IMG/VR virus record: IMGVR_UViG_3300034013_000310
Location: 1-63,483 of that record
From: a virus
Strand: one strand, 5' to 3'
DNA: 63,483 bases
The position numbers and the translations under genes were made by a program. Positions 19,476 through 27,568 of this stretch are shown piece by piece; position 1 is the stretch's first letter, and each line of letters begins with the position of its first letter. The notes beneath the pieces were generated by a model, which saw nothing but the letters and a program-made list of their open reading frames with translations, searched no databases and was not told the origin of the DNA.

Positions 19476-19731
19476 AACCTTGTTTTGTATCGTTTAAACT
19501 TGTTCCTCTTTGAGTCAACATAATGCTTTCTTTTTCAGTTTCTATTCTATTAAGAATCTCAAAAGCATCTAATATCGCTAGTTTTTTTGTGGCAGCAGCA
19601 TTCTTCAACTTGTCGGCAGACAAGTCATCATCGTCCTTATTTATTATAGGCTCTTCGGCCACTTTAATAAGTTCGTCTACTGCTTTATGGCCAGCCTCAA
19701 TTATTCTTAATTTTATTTGTTCAGAATTCAT
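19453..19731 (-). CDS. Small protein upstream of terminase, small-terminase candidate
   Basis: A 92-aa helical protein (EAGHKAVDELIKVAEE, then an Asp-rich linker, then KKLAILDAFEILNRIE). A small helical protein directly upstream of and overlapping terL is the usual place and size for a small terminase subunit in podovirus-like phages, but no DNA-binding motif is clearly seen. Function inferred from position. Confidence 0.5.
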   Translation of the reverse strand: MNSEQIKLRIIEAGHKAVDELIKVAEEPIINKDDDDLSADKLKNAAATKKLAILDAFEILNRIETEKESIMLTQRGTSLNDTKQGFAERRSK

Positions 19732-20291
19732 AATTTGATTGTTATTTGATGATCGAACATTCTGTATAATTTTTGCCCATCCACTTCGAATTCATATTCG
19801 CTGTCCGGAGCAAAACAAACTAAATCCCCTTTATTTATACCTTTTTCTAAAAGATATTCATTCGGGTAAACCATTTCACCAATAAGTGGTTCATTTGCAA
19901 ATGGCTTGTCAATGTATGTTTTTAATGCCGGCACAGGACTAACGAAGCAATATCTGTCATAAGCAATCCACTGCCCATTTCTTTTATGCATAAAGAATTG
20001 ATCCGGCTCTATGAAAAACAAATCGTCTTTGAAAAAACTTTTTCCGCTTTTTTGCCTTCCCCTTATGTCGTTATAGTATTTGAAAACATTATGATGAACA
20101 AGCAATATGTCTCCAACTTGAACTTGACCGTTGTAGTTTAAAGGAAGCTCAATAACCTCGGCAAACCTATTTGAAAACTTATGGTCTTCCTCGGAGGTGC
20201 TTATTATTAAATCTATTCCTTCTACCTGTTTCGTATTGGAATATCTTTTTCCTGATACCGGTTTTGCTATAAAATAAAAAGGTGATTTCAT
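19728..20291 (-). CDS. GroES-like (co-chaperonin fold) protein, 187 aa
   Basis: Two segments resemble the GroES beta-barrel. One is near residues 40-70 (RFAEVIELPL then VQVGDILLVHHNVFKYY, like the GroES A-V-G-x-G...GD-x-V-L). The other is at the C-terminus (KGDLVCFAPDSEYEFEVDGQ then LYRMFDHQITI, like GD-x-V-L-F...E-x-L-x-R-E-x-D-I). Head-assembly co-chaperonins such as T4 gp31 have this fold, and this gene lies two genes upstream of terminase. The assignment is by pattern only; a mobile loop is not obvious. Confidence 0.45.
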   Translation of the reverse strand: MKSPFYFIAKPVSGKRYSNTKQVEGIDLIISTSEEDHKFSNRFAEVIELPLNYNGQVQVGDILLVHHNVFKYYNDIRGRQKSGKSFFKDDLFFIEPDQFFMHKRNGQWIAYDRYCFVSPVPALKTYIDKPFANEPLIGEMVYPNEYLLEKGINKGDLVCFAPDSEYEFEVDGQKLYRMFDHQITIKL

Positions 20292-20518
20292 TAAAAATCT
20301 ATATTAAATTCAATTGAACAAGGTACTGAATGGTTAAATTCTTTCCATAAAAGTACTTCTTCTTTTTCATTAATAACGAATATTTTAATAGATTTTGTTT
20401 TTTTATCTTGTCTTATGCAATGAATTTCACTGCTATTACTTAGGACTTTTTGTCCAACTATGTAGTGCATAGCGCCGTTCTTATAGTCAGGCCCTATTGC
20501 TATTTTCCTGATGTCCAT
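20291..20518 (-). CDS. Hypothetical protein, 75 aa
   Basis: A small mixed alpha/beta protein (MDIRKIAIGPDYKNGAMHY...). The ATG at 20518 is preferred because the longer reading runs into the upstream membrane protein gene. It overlaps the following GroES-like gene by one base. No family recognised. Confidence 0.6.
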   Translation of the reverse strand: MDIRKIAIGPDYKNGAMHYIVGQKVLSNSSEIHCIRQDKKTKSIKIFVINEKEEVLLWKEFNHSVPCSIEFNIDF

Positions 20519-20520
20519 AA

Positions 20521-20871
20521 TTAAAAGATTGAATTGTAAACAAAAGAGGCAAAAAGCCCTCCGTAGCATCCGGCCCAAATATCAAGCCAATCCCATTTGT
20601 ATCCTAACTTAATTTCTCTGTACCATTCTCTAGCAAAGTTTCCCATCCATGCTCCAAACCATCCAAATAGTATTACTACCCAAAAAGGAGCATCATCAAA
20701 CTTCATAAAAAAGTGAGCAAAAGCAAACAACCCTAACAATATAAATGCAGAGTAATTAAAGTGTTTATCTCTTCTTTGTTTTTTAAAATCTTTATTAAAG
20801 ATGTTTTTAAAATTCTTAAAAGGATTCCACAATGATTGTAAAAGATTTTCAAATGGTGTTGGTTGTTTCAT
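20521..20871 (-). CDS. Small membrane protein, 116 aa
   Basis: Two or three hydrophobic segments are visible, around YSAFILLGLFAFAHFFM, FWVVILFGWFGAWMG and the C-terminal WAGCYGGLFASFVYNSIF, after a basic N-terminal region. Topology fits a small inner-membrane protein of unknown role; it lies among virion genes downstream of the tail fibre. Holin function is possible but unsupported. Confidence 0.6.
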   Translation of the reverse strand: MKQPTPFENLLQSLWNPFKNFKNIFNKDFKKQRRDKHFNYSAFILLGLFAFAHFFMKFDDAPFWVVILFGWFGAWMGNFAREWYREIKLGYKWDWLDIWAGCYGGLFASFVYNSIF

Positions 20872-21290
20872 AACGTTATTGAATTTGATTGAATAAATAT
20901 TTCGTTTACCTGCGTATCGGTAAGTCCTAATTGCTGTTGTAAAAACATAATTGTAGGAGAATGTTTATCAATAGTATTTCCATAATTCCAAATATAGTTT
21001 GCTGCTGTCTTCTGAGGCTCTGGAAGGCTATTTAAAGCATCTGACACAGCCTGCTCTAAATTCATCTGAGACAGTATAAATCTAAGCTTCCAAAGAGCTA
21101 CTTCTAATGGTGTATTGAGTGATATTTCTTCTTCAGGTGTAAACAATTCACTTGGCTCTACAGTTCCTCCTGCAATAAGAAATTGTAAATACTGTTGATA
21201 CTCAATAGATGATTCGTCCATAGGAACTAATGTTACTATTCCTAAATCTTCTTTAATAATATTTCCGTATTTTGATATATAATAACTCAT
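20868..21290 (-). CDS. Hypothetical protein, 140 aa
   Basis: Begins MSYYISKYGNIIKEDLG and contains a C-terminal helical part with LPEPQKTAANYIWNYGNTID and LQQQLGLTDTQVNEIFIQS. It sits directly after the tail fibre gene and resembles small proteins often found there (fibre partners or assembly factors) in Bacteroidota phages, but no specific family was recognised. Confidence 0.55.
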   Translation of the reverse strand: MSYYISKYGNIIKEDLGIVTLVPMDESSIEYQQYLQFLIAGGTVEPSELFTPEEEISLNTPLEVALWKLRFILSQMNLEQAVSDALNSLPEPQKTAANYIWNYGNTIDKHSPTIMFLQQQLGLTDTQVNEIFIQSNSITL

Positions 21291-21294
21291 ACTA

Positions 21295-23835
21295 TTAAAC
21301 TTTTATATATGTTCCATACCAATCAAAACCAGTATTTACTGAAGCACCTGTTGTATCTACAATATAAGCTCCAAAATTTAATCCAGTGGATCCACTAGGT
21401 ATATCGGTAGTTAATGTTGTTGAATAACTAAATGCTGTACCCATTCTATCTATTTGAATATATACTCCTGTTGATACTGTCTTTATGATTAAACAATACT
21501 TATCTAAAGAATCTGTATTAGCTGGAAAGTTACTTCCTAAATCTATTGTTGTAGCAGTACCAGAATTGTCATTATGTATTACATGTAAATTATTAGAAGT
21601 AGATAATCTACATATTCCAACAACATTTAATAGTGTATTAGGCTCAACATTAGAAAAAGGCCCAGTGTTAGTAGCATGTCCAATAAAAAACCTTATTGCA
21701 GTATCACCAGCGTTTTCTGCCATGTTAAAATAAGTAGTAGTATCAAAACCACCATTTCTACTTAAATAAACTTGGCTTTGTCTTATTTGTGCTAAGTTAC
21801 CAGTTGTTACACTGACAAGACCTACTCTTTGACTTCTTGTTATAGAATTAGTGTCACTCCAACTTCTAGAAGTTGCGCCAGAAAGAATATAAGCCACTCC
21901 TTCAACATTATTTATACCCGCTGCACCAAATGTAGGTATATTAACATGTTTTTGATTTACAATTGGTTTAGCATCAAAATAATCAAATGGATTTTTATTT
22001 TCCCACAGAGCATCTGTGTTGTCGTACATCAGCACATCATTGTTCTGTGGCGATGTAATCTTTACATTGTGTAGTTCATCAAGCTCCCAGCCATTCATTA
22101 TTTTTACATACAACTTACCATTTATCGCGTGAGCATATTCAACATACCCTATTACAACAATGTGTCCTGGAGCTGATGGTTTAATGTTTGTAAGACTGCC
22201 AGGTGTTGTCGGACTAAGATACAATACATCACCATCTGCCCAAGTTTCACCCTGCAAGCTTCCAGTAGTATTAATGTTTTCGAGCTGACCAACAGTCATG
22301 ATAAAACCTTCTTGGTTAGTTGCAATATTCTCACAAACAAGCCCTATTGTGTCTGCCGAATTGTTATCGTTATTTGCTTGAGCATACGCTACGGCTAACC
22401 TTTGGCCTTGAGCACCACTAACTCTAACTGCTTGATAATTTGTTCTTAGCAATGTTGCGTTAGGTGTCACCTTATTTACAACTCTAGCTACTAAGTCAAC
22501 TCCATTTTTTAGTATAACATTACCTCCCTTTAAAGTGGTTTCAGAACTACCTATAGTATTATTCCACCTTGTAGTTCCTACAGCAGCAGTTCCTGTTGGA
22601 GATACATCTAAAGTAAGCTGACCTGCCTTTAGTTCAAATTCACCCAAGTCAACATTTTGAGTGGCTCCGGTGTAAGGAACATATCCGGATAGCGATGGTA
22701 TAGTTGGATAAGCTATTTGTTTGATGTTACCTGAAGTATCCCTCATTAAAAGAAAGTCAGATGTTGTTCCGGTATCAGGAGCCTGAGTAAATTGCAGCTT
22801 ACCTGAAGATAAAACCCTTAAACCTTCTGTAGCAGAAGTTCCGACTTTTAAAGATATATATGCAGACGCACCTGTAGCAATAAGCTCAAGTCCTAATGCG
22901 TTATTTGTAGTTATGTCAGCAGCCTGACCAATTCCTGGAGCACCCAAACCAAACTCCATCCTGTTGTTTGAAGCTCTGTGTAGTCTTAAAAAAGTGTTTC
23001 CGCCTGTCATAAGAGAAACATAGGACGTGCCTATTGTGTATCTTCCATTAAGGCCATCATCACTAAAGTTACTACTGCCTAATGTAGTACCATTAGGTGT
23101 GAATTTAGGCAATCTATTTATAATACCTCCTCCAGTAATACCAGTGTCCGGAGCAGCAGATAAGATATATGTACTGCCATTCCAAGTATAAAATAAACCA
23201 GTGTTTAATGCGATGTATATAGTTCCAATAGTTCCAGTTGCCGGGAATGACGCTAAGCCAGGATACTCTTCTACTTCTTCTTGAGTTAAATATCCTGCCG
23301 GGTTTGAATCTAATGGATAGTAATTTTCCTCTAGGTAAGTTATCAAATCACTTTGATCTAACAAATCACCGGATATATTACCCCACTCTATGCCGGTCGC
23401 TTCAACAGTCCAACTCCTATTTTGAGACAAATCGTAAGTTACTCCATTTATCGTTAATGTTCTTGTAGAAGGCACATAATCTGATGGATTAGGTATGTCT
23501 ATCCAACATATACCTCCTACTCCTTTACTTAAAACTTGCAAAGGCGTACCGGTGCTGTTAAGCATGTCTATTATTTCACCCGGCTTTATGGATGAAGTGT
23601 AAATTGTACCGGTAAGGTTTATGTCTTGAGTGGCTGAATTACTTGTGTTTAAAACACCTTGTAATCCCGGGGCAGGAAAGTTTGATGAAAACAAATCCAA
23701 CAACTCTTGCAACGAGAAGTTTTTTGTCGCAAGAGGCGTGGATGTTGGCGTTGGTCGAGGAGCTTCTGTACCTATTAACCTATCGCTTAGTTGTAAAGGG
23801 GTATCCGCTAAAGAGTAAGTAGCTATTTTCGACAT
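21295..23835 (-). CDS. Tail fibre / receptor-binding protein, 846 aa
   Basis: Long, beta-rich and low in Cys, with repeats typical of fibres, for example YVPYTGATQNVDLGEFELKA near residue 385 and a Thr/Ser/Gly/Asn-rich shaft. The C-terminal 200 residues look like a globular tip. The N-terminal 50 residues (LSDRLIGTEAP, then ATKNFSLQELLDLF) share a short pattern with the 87-aa protein at 23853-24116, suggesting a common virion-anchoring segment. Host attachment is the likely role. Confidence 0.75.
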   Translation of the reverse strand: MSKIATYSLADTPLQLSDRLIGTEAPRPTPTSTPLATKNFSLQELLDLFSSNFPAPGLQGVLNTSNSATQDINLTGTIYTSSIKPGEIIDMLNSTGTPLQVLSKGVGGICWIDIPNPSDYVPSTRTLTINGVTYDLSQNRSWTVEATGIEWGNISGDLLDQSDLITYLEENYYPLDSNPAGYLTQEEVEEYPGLASFPATGTIGTIYIALNTGLFYTWNGSTYILSAAPDTGITGGGIINRLPKFTPNGTTLGSSNFSDDGLNGRYTIGTSYVSLMTGGNTFLRLHRASNNRMEFGLGAPGIGQAADITTNNALGLELIATGASAYISLKVGTSATEGLRVLSSGKLQFTQAPDTGTTSDFLLMRDTSGNIKQIAYPTIPSLSGYVPYTGATQNVDLGEFELKAGQLTLDVSPTGTAAVGTTRWNNTIGSSETTLKGGNVILKNGVDLVARVVNKVTPNATLLRTNYQAVRVSGAQGQRLAVAYAQANNDNNSADTIGLVCENIATNQEGFIMTVGQLENINTTGSLQGETWADGDVLYLSPTTPGSLTNIKPSAPGHIVVIGYVEYAHAINGKLYVKIMNGWELDELHNVKITSPQNNDVLMYDNTDALWENKNPFDYFDAKPIVNQKHVNIPTFGAAGINNVEGVAYILSGATSRSWSDTNSITRSQRVGLVSVTTGNLAQIRQSQVYLSRNGGFDTTTYFNMAENAGDTAIRFFIGHATNTGPFSNVEPNTLLNVVGICRLSTSNNLHVIHNDNSGTATTIDLGSNFPANTDSLDKYCLIIKTVSTGVYIQIDRMGTAFSYSTTLTTDIPSGSTGLNFGAYIVDTTGASVNTGFDWYGTYIKV

Positions 23836-23852
23836 TTGGGAATTATTTTGTA

Positions 23853-24116
23853 TTAAACAACGATTCTAACTTCTCCGGTAGCAGTCTTGTATATTGAATT
23901 GACAGCCAAACCACCAGAAATAGCAGCAGAATTATTAGCGTAAGTAGGCAAAACACAGTTCTCCTTTGTAACGAAAGTACCTTCATCGGCCACGAAAGTG
24001 ATAAAGTCTGCAATCTCAAAGTTTTTTGTAGCAGAAGAACTATCGGCATCCGTGCCAAGTAATTTATCTGTCAAAGAAATATTCAAATCTTTTGGATATG
24101 TACTAATAAGTCCCAT
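23853..24116 (-). CDS. Short fibre-like protein, 87 aa
   Basis: Begins MGLISTYPKDLNISLTDKLL and contains GTDADSSSATKNFEIADFI, matching the N-terminal pattern D-x-L-x-G-T...TKNF of the 846-aa tail fibre next to it. The rest is short and beta-like (NSIYKTATGEVRIVV). It may be a free copy of the fibre anchoring module, or a decoration protein. Confidence 0.6.
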   Translation of the reverse strand: MGLISTYPKDLNISLTDKLLGTDADSSSATKNFEIADFITFVADEGTFVTKENCVLPTYANNSAAISGGLAVNSIYKTATGEVRIVV

Positions 24117-24140
24117 TTTTTAATAATTAGTAAGTTACAC

Positions 24141-24398
24141 TTACTGAGCTTCTTTTTGTGTGACCTCTCCTGTCTGAATATTAATAACGGCGTCTTTACC
24201 GTATTTTTCAGCAAGAGCCTTTTCATGAATAGAAAACTCAGCTTTAATTTGTTCAACCACTCTGATTAAGTTCCACTTTTGAAGCTCTACATCAGCAATA
24301 GCCATTTTAGCTTTGTTGAACTCGTTGTTTAATTGGTTGATTTTTTCTAACTCTTCCTTAGTAAGAGTTTGGTTTGTGAATTTGTTTTTGTTTTTCAT
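24141..24398 (-). CDS. Coiled-coil small protein, 85 aa
   Basis: Almost entirely helical: Lys/Glu/Gln-rich heptads from residue 10 to 65, then a short C-terminal part with YGKDAVINIQTGEVTQ. No membrane segment. It lies between the spanin-like pair and the fibre genes, with a promoter-like element upstream at 24414-24421. Similar small coiled-coil proteins occur in lysis/tail regions of Bacteroidota phages; function unknown. Confidence 0.55.
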   Translation of the reverse strand: MKNKNKFTNQTLTKEELEKINQLNNEFNKAKMAIADVELQKWNLIRVVEQIKAEFSIHEKALAEKYGKDAVINIQTGEVTQKEAQ

Positions 24399-24413
24399 TG
24401 GATTAAATTTTTA

Positions 24414-24421
24414 CAAATATA
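24414..24421 (-). promoter_or_regulatory. TAnnTTTG promoter element before coiled-coil/fibre genes
   Basis: Minus strand TATATTTG, 16 nt before the ATG at 24398, with a TTG 22 nt further upstream. It could drive the fibre genes. Confidence 0.45.
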
Positions 24422-24422
24422 G

Positions 24423-24809
24423 TTAATTTATGATTAAAACACACAAGGCCGAAACAGCCACAATAGATGTGATCTTATAAAAGTTCTTTTTATTTTTCTC
24501 TCTCCTAATAGCTTTCTCTTGTATCTCAATAGCCTTCTTGTACTTATCTGCTTCTGCTTGTTTTTCCTCAAAAGCCTTCAATAAGTTAAAATTAGCCTCT
24601 TTAAGCGACTTTATCCTTTGAATGGATATGCTATCGCTTTTTTTATAGTTCTTCAATTCTGCCTTAGCAAAATCACCTTGAACGAGTTGATTTATGATTT
24701 TAACAGACTGAACGCTATCTAAGACTACAACTTTCTTATTTTGTGCGCTCGTCAAAGTACTGTTGCATATCAGAAACAGTATACTTATCAATAAGTTTAA
24801 TTTTTTCAC
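24423..24809 (-). CDS. Exported coiled-coil protein, outer spanin-like candidate, 128 aa
   Basis: With a GTG start at 24809 the protein begins (M/V)KKLNLLISILFLICNSTLTSAQ, a clear signal peptide. A coiled coil follows, then a basic patch (AIRREKNKKNF) and a C-terminal hydrophobic segment ITSIVAVSALCVLII. The gene starts inside the preceding inner-spanin-like gene in another frame, as in Rz/Rz1 pairs, but it is longer than Rz1, no good lipobox is seen, and the C-terminal membrane segment is unusual. Role inferred from arrangement. Confidence 0.5.
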   Translation of the reverse strand: MKKLNLLISILFLICNSTLTSAQNKKVVVLDSVQSVKIINQLVQGDFAKAELKNYKKSDSISIQRIKSLKEANFNLLKAFEEKQAEADKYKKAIEIQEKAIRREKNKKNFYKITSIVAVSALCVLIIN

Positions 24810-25077
24810 GGTATTCAATTTTGATTTTTTCTCTTTCAGTAACAAGGCTGTCGTATTTTAATTGCAATTCATTATCCTTCTCCATAAGCTTGTCATATAT
24901 GCTTTTGTAGAACTTTGCCTTTATCTCATGGTCTTTTGCTTGAATTTTTAAATCATTAACAGAAGACTCTAAATGTTTTGTTCTATTAAACAAGAAGTAA
25001 ATTACCACAAGAAGCCCTATCAATATAGCGTATCTCCAGTACTTTTTAATGAATGCTTTTATTATAGCTTTATCCAT
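24736..25077 (-). CDS. Inner spanin-like protein (Rz type), 113 aa
   Basis: An N-terminal transmembrane anchor (WRYAILIGLLVVIYFLF, residues 14-30) is followed by a continuous coiled coil to the C-terminus, the architecture of inner spanins. It lies immediately downstream of the M15 peptidase endolysin (3-bp gap) and overlaps the next, exported gene by 74 bp, the classical spanin arrangement. Confidence 0.6.
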   Translation of the reverse strand: MDKAIIKAFIKKYWRYAILIGLLVVIYFLFNRTKHLESSVNDLKIQAKDHEIKAKFYKSIYDKLMEKDNELQLKYDSLVTEREKIKIEYREKIKLIDKYTVSDMQQYFDERTK

Positions 25078-25080
25078 AAC

Positions 25081-25581
25081 TTATATTTTTGGATACACAA
25101 TTCCGTTATCTGTAACGGTTATTTCTCTATCAACTCTTTGCTTTAAAACTTTCCAATCAAATCCAAATGTCATCTGAAAATGAGGAGCGTCTTTAAACCT
25201 TTTCCAATCACCACCCCATTCCCAGCCTCTCGATTTGAATAGGTTTGTAACTTCCATCCAATCAGCTTTTGAGTCCTTGTCAAAGTCTCTGATCATAGAC
25301 CAACTTGCTTCTTCAAATTTTCCATCTCCATTGTTGTCATATAGCAAAACGATGTCAAAAGCCAATCCATAATTATGAATAGACTGCCAACCCTTAGCGT
25401 TGGTCACTTTTGGTCTTTTATTAAAAAGAGCATCTTGTTCTTCCGGTGCTCTGTAAACATAGGCTAGTCTAAGTCTAGCTCCTTTTCCAAGTAAGTTATT
25501 GGCGTCGATGTAATCTTTCATCAGTTGTTCTCTGATTCTTGGATGCGCCTTTTTTATTCTTTCTATTGATAATTGATCCAT
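25081..25581 (-). CDS. M15-family peptidase endolysin (L,D-endopeptidase type)
   Basis: A 166-aa cell-wall peptidase of the VanY / L-alanoyl-D-glutamate peptidase type. The zinc-site pattern is visible: SIHNYGLAFDI (His and Asp ligands, near residues 67-77) and DAPHFQM near 132-138 (second His), with YRAPEEQDALF upstream. There is no signal peptide, so export would depend on the holin-like membrane proteins just upstream. It lies in the lysis cluster before the spanin-like genes. Confidence 0.85.
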   Translation of the reverse strand: MDQLSIERIKKAHPRIREQLMKDYIDANNLLGKGARLRLAYVYRAPEEQDALFNKRPKVTNAKGWQSIHNYGLAFDIVLLYDNNGDGKFEEASWSMIRDFDKDSKADWMEVTNLFKSRGWEWGGDWKRFKDAPHFQMTFGFDWKVLKQRVDREITVTDNGIVYPKI

Positions 25582-25583
25582 AA

Positions 25584-25916
25584 TTAACGAATAAATAGTT
25601 TTAGTAAAGCAGTTATTAATCCTCCGGACAATAAGACTATAGCTGTAGCTAGTTGCTTAAAGTACAAATCGTATTTTATAGACTTTACTTCTAACTCAAA
25701 AACCTTTTGCTTTAAGATTTTGTTTTCCTGAACGATTCCATTATTGCCATTCATATCGCTACCAATAACTGCTGTTTTGATAGCTTTTATATCATCTGAA
25801 AAACCTTCGATTTGTTCTTTCAATTCTCCGTAGTGGCGTTCTGTTTTTTCTTCTCCGTATTCAAGGGCTAGAACCCTATCTTCAATACTAGCCGGCTTAT
25901 TCTGTTGTGTTCTCAT
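25584..25916 (-). CDS. C-terminally anchored coiled-coil protein, 110 aa
   Basis: With the ATG at 25916 the protein starts MRTQQNKPASIEDRVLALEY. It is helical and coiled-coil-like through residue 80 and ends in a membrane segment (QLATAIVLLSGGLITALLKL). Its place between a two-TM protein and the endolysin suggests a lysis-related membrane protein such as a holin partner. A longer reading with a GTG start overlaps the upstream gene more. Confidence 0.55.
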   Translation of the reverse strand: MRTQQNKPASIEDRVLALEYGEEKTERHYGELKEQIEGFSDDIKAIKTAVIGSDMNGNNGIVQENKILKQKVFELEVKSIKYDLYFKQLATAIVLLSGGLITALLKLFIR

Positions 25917-26115
25917 TCTTTTTCTGAATTCTGTATATAGCATAGGCTGTTCCACCCATAAATCCTAAAAAAACAAATTCAAGAACCTTAAAATCCTTGA
26001 ATATAGTTGGCAAAAAAGCATAAATAGCAGCCACCCAAAAAGAAGAGAAGGAAGCTAGTCTTTTATGACTAAACCTTCCATTTACCATCAAAGTGTCTTC
26101 TATTAACTTTTTCAT
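25897..26115 (-). CDS. Holin-like membrane protein, 72 aa
   Basis: A basic N-terminus (RFSHKRLASFSS) followed by two hydrophobic segments, WVAAIYAFLPTIF and VLEFVFLGFMGGTAYAIY, then a charged C-terminal tail (RIQKKNENTTE). Two TM spans with a charged tail and a position upstream of the endolysin fit a holin. This plan (RFS...R-small residues) is common in holin-like proteins of Bacteroidota phages. Confidence 0.6.
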   Translation of the reverse strand: MKKLIEDTLMVNGRFSHKRLASFSSFWVAAIYAFLPTIFKDFKVLEFVFLGFMGGTAYAIYRIQKKNENTTE

Positions 26116-26246
26116 CGTCCTTGTCCTCTATATGGTTTAACGTATTTTTTACTTGTCTTTGACGAACTCATTTTCGTTTTGGCCGCCTTTCCTTTTTTCT
26201 TCTCCGTAGCAATGTAAGTGCTGTCTTGTTGCTTTAGTTTTGCCAT
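26112..26246 (-). CDS. Small basic protein, 44 aa
   Basis: A short Lys-rich protein (MAKLKQQDSTYIATEKKKGK...PYRGQGR). The start overlaps the stop of the upstream gene as TAATG, and its stop overlaps the next start as ATGA, which supports a real gene in the chain. Function unknown; one of a series of small basic proteins. Confidence 0.55.
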   Translation of the reverse strand: MAKLKQQDSTYIATEKKKGKAAKTKMSSSKTSKKYVKPYRGQGR

Positions 26247-26770
26247 TACCAAAGAGCGTAATATTTTGCAGAAACAGAAGTTCCTGCTGCATTCACCTTA
26301 ATGATTTGAAAAGGAAGAATTCCTCCCAATACGTCAGACAGATCGACAGCATCATTTCCTGGAGTTACAACACTTAAAGATGCAGATGTTCCGATTGTCA
26401 GGTCAATATATAATCCACACCCTTGATTTTGAAGTCCTGTAATTGGAGATTGTTGGTATATCTCGTAAGAGTCTCCATTCACAACGCCTCCAGCGGAACT
26501 TAAAGACAAAGTATTTTCGTCTATTACCTCGGTGATGTAAACTCCGACGTTTGTATCATAAAAATACACAACATCTCCTACGTTTACCTTGTACTCTACA
26601 TTTCCTTGGTCGTTAGTTACGATAAACTCAGCAGATGAATCTACCAAAATTGTACCTGATGTATCATCTGTTACTGTTCCGGATGCTAACAGATTTGGCA
26701 ACGGAATGTTGCAGTCATCTGAAGGAATTACTTTCAAAACTCTTGTTGGGAATTGTTTTATGTTTGACAT
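26246..26770 (-). CDS. Beta-rich structural protein candidate, 174 aa
   Basis: Low-charge, beta-rich protein with repeats of short strands (ASGTVTDDTSGTILVDSS, VNVGDVVYFYDTNVGVYIT, ENTLSLSSAGG) and two Cys. The NTLSLS and GD-x-V motifs are often seen in small phage head-decoration or fibre proteins. It lies at the junction between the small basic proteins and the lysis genes. Virion role is inferred, not shown. Confidence 0.55.
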   Translation of the reverse strand: MSNIKQFPTRVLKVIPSDDCNIPLPNLLASGTVTDDTSGTILVDSSAEFIVTNDQGNVEYKVNVGDVVYFYDTNVGVYITEVIDENTLSLSSAGGVVNGDSYEIYQQSPITGLQNQGCGLYIDLTIGTSASLSVVTPGNDAVDLSDVLGGILPFQIIKVNAAGTSVSAKYYALW

Positions 26771-26775
26771 TTTTT

Positions 26776-26967
26776 TTAGTTATTTGTTGTTTTGTAAAAT
26801 ACTTTGTTCACTAATAGCTTGGGATCATTTAAAGCTTCTTGTCTTTTAGAACATCCACAATCTTCTACCCCAACTACTTTGGTTACTTTTTTAACCAATC
26901 TTTTTACTCCGGTGGCAGCAGTAACTTTAGCTACTGTATCGCCAAATCCTCTTGATCTTGATAACAT
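26776..26967 (-). CDS. Small conserved-type protein with CGC motif, 63 aa
   Basis: Starts MLSRSRGFGDTVAKVTAATG and has VEDCGCSKRQEALNDP. Proteins with the GFGDTVAKVT...DCGC-x-K-R-x-E-x-L-N pattern are frequent small unknowns in phages of Bacteroidota and in marine phages. The Cys pair might bind metal. No function known. Confidence 0.6.
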   Translation of the reverse strand: MLSRSRGFGDTVAKVTAATGVKRLVKKVTKVVGVEDCGCSKRQEALNDPKLLVNKVFYKTTNN

Positions 26968-26973
26968 CTTTTG

Positions 26974-27309
26974 CTATATTTTAGAAACCCTTTTACCCAT
27001 ACCAACTCTTGACTTCTCAGCTTTCTTTGAAGCCAATTTAGATTTACTTATCTCTGATACGGTCTTAGGAGTTTTGGATGAAACTTTTACTTTTGGTCTG
27101 CAATATTCATTCTTGCCACCGGCGCCACACGGCTTACCAGTTCTTGTATCAGTCCACTTCTCTTTCTCCCATCTCTTCAAAGAAGTTCCTTCCTCAGACT
27201 TTCTTACTGATCCGGAACTCTTTCGGCATTTAGCAATAGCTTGAGAAGCTCTCGCTGATGGGAAAACTTTATATTGTGCTTTTACTTTTTTATAGCAAGA
27301 ATCTTTCAT
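26974..27309 (-). CDS. Small basic Cys-containing protein (DUF5872-like), 111 aa
   Basis: The pattern CYKKVKAQYKVFPSARASQA followed by KCRKSSGSV, SLKRWEKEKWTD, TGKPCGAGG, EYCRPKVKVSSKTPKT resembles a small basic family (DUF5872-like) found in marine phages and giant viruses. Conserved Cys and high basicity suggest nucleic acid or structural binding. It overlaps the upstream gene by 4 bp. Family name from memory, unverified. Confidence 0.6.
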   Translation of the reverse strand: MKDSCYKKVKAQYKVFPSARASQAIAKCRKSSGSVRKSEEGTSLKRWEKEKWTDTRTGKPCGAGGKNEYCRPKVKVSSKTPKTVSEISKSKLASKKAEKSRVGMGKRVSKI

Positions 27310-27566
27310 TTCTTTCTAACAGTGTTTGTTTTTGGATTGTACTTAAAGTTCTCCGGGGATAAGCCTGATTTTTTAGAAGCTCTGTCTTTAGCTCTCTCTT
27401 CAGCAGTCATCATGTTTCTCATCATTCCGGTAGAGGTATACGACTTTCCATCTTTTGTGAGATGTCCTCTCTTTTTAAGTATCGCAATAGCTAATGACTT
27501 ACTTCCTACTTGAGCAGAAAGCCTATCAATAAGCTGTCCTTTTCCCATGAATTTTTGAGTTGCCAT
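27306..27566 (-). CDS. Small basic protein with MGKGQLIDRL motif, 86 aa
   Basis: Contains FMGKGQLIDRLSAQVGSKSL, AIAILKKRGHLTKDGKSYT, MTAEERAKDRASKKSG and YNPKTNTVRKK. The pattern is one I recognise from small unknown proteins of marine phages, often beside the Cys-containing neighbour at 26974-27309. The first half could form a SAP-like helix-turn-helix. Function unknown. Confidence 0.6.
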   Translation of the reverse strand: MATQKFMGKGQLIDRLSAQVGSKSLAIAILKKRGHLTKDGKSYTSTGMMRNMMTAEERAKDRASKKSGLSPENFKYNPKTNTVRKK

Positions 27567-27568
27567 GA

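Noticed and set aside
23843-24058. Leftward 71-aa reading frame overlapping the 87-aa fibre-like gene
   Set aside because: Low-complexity Leu/Arg shadow frame of 23853-24116, with no neighbouring coupling or motif.
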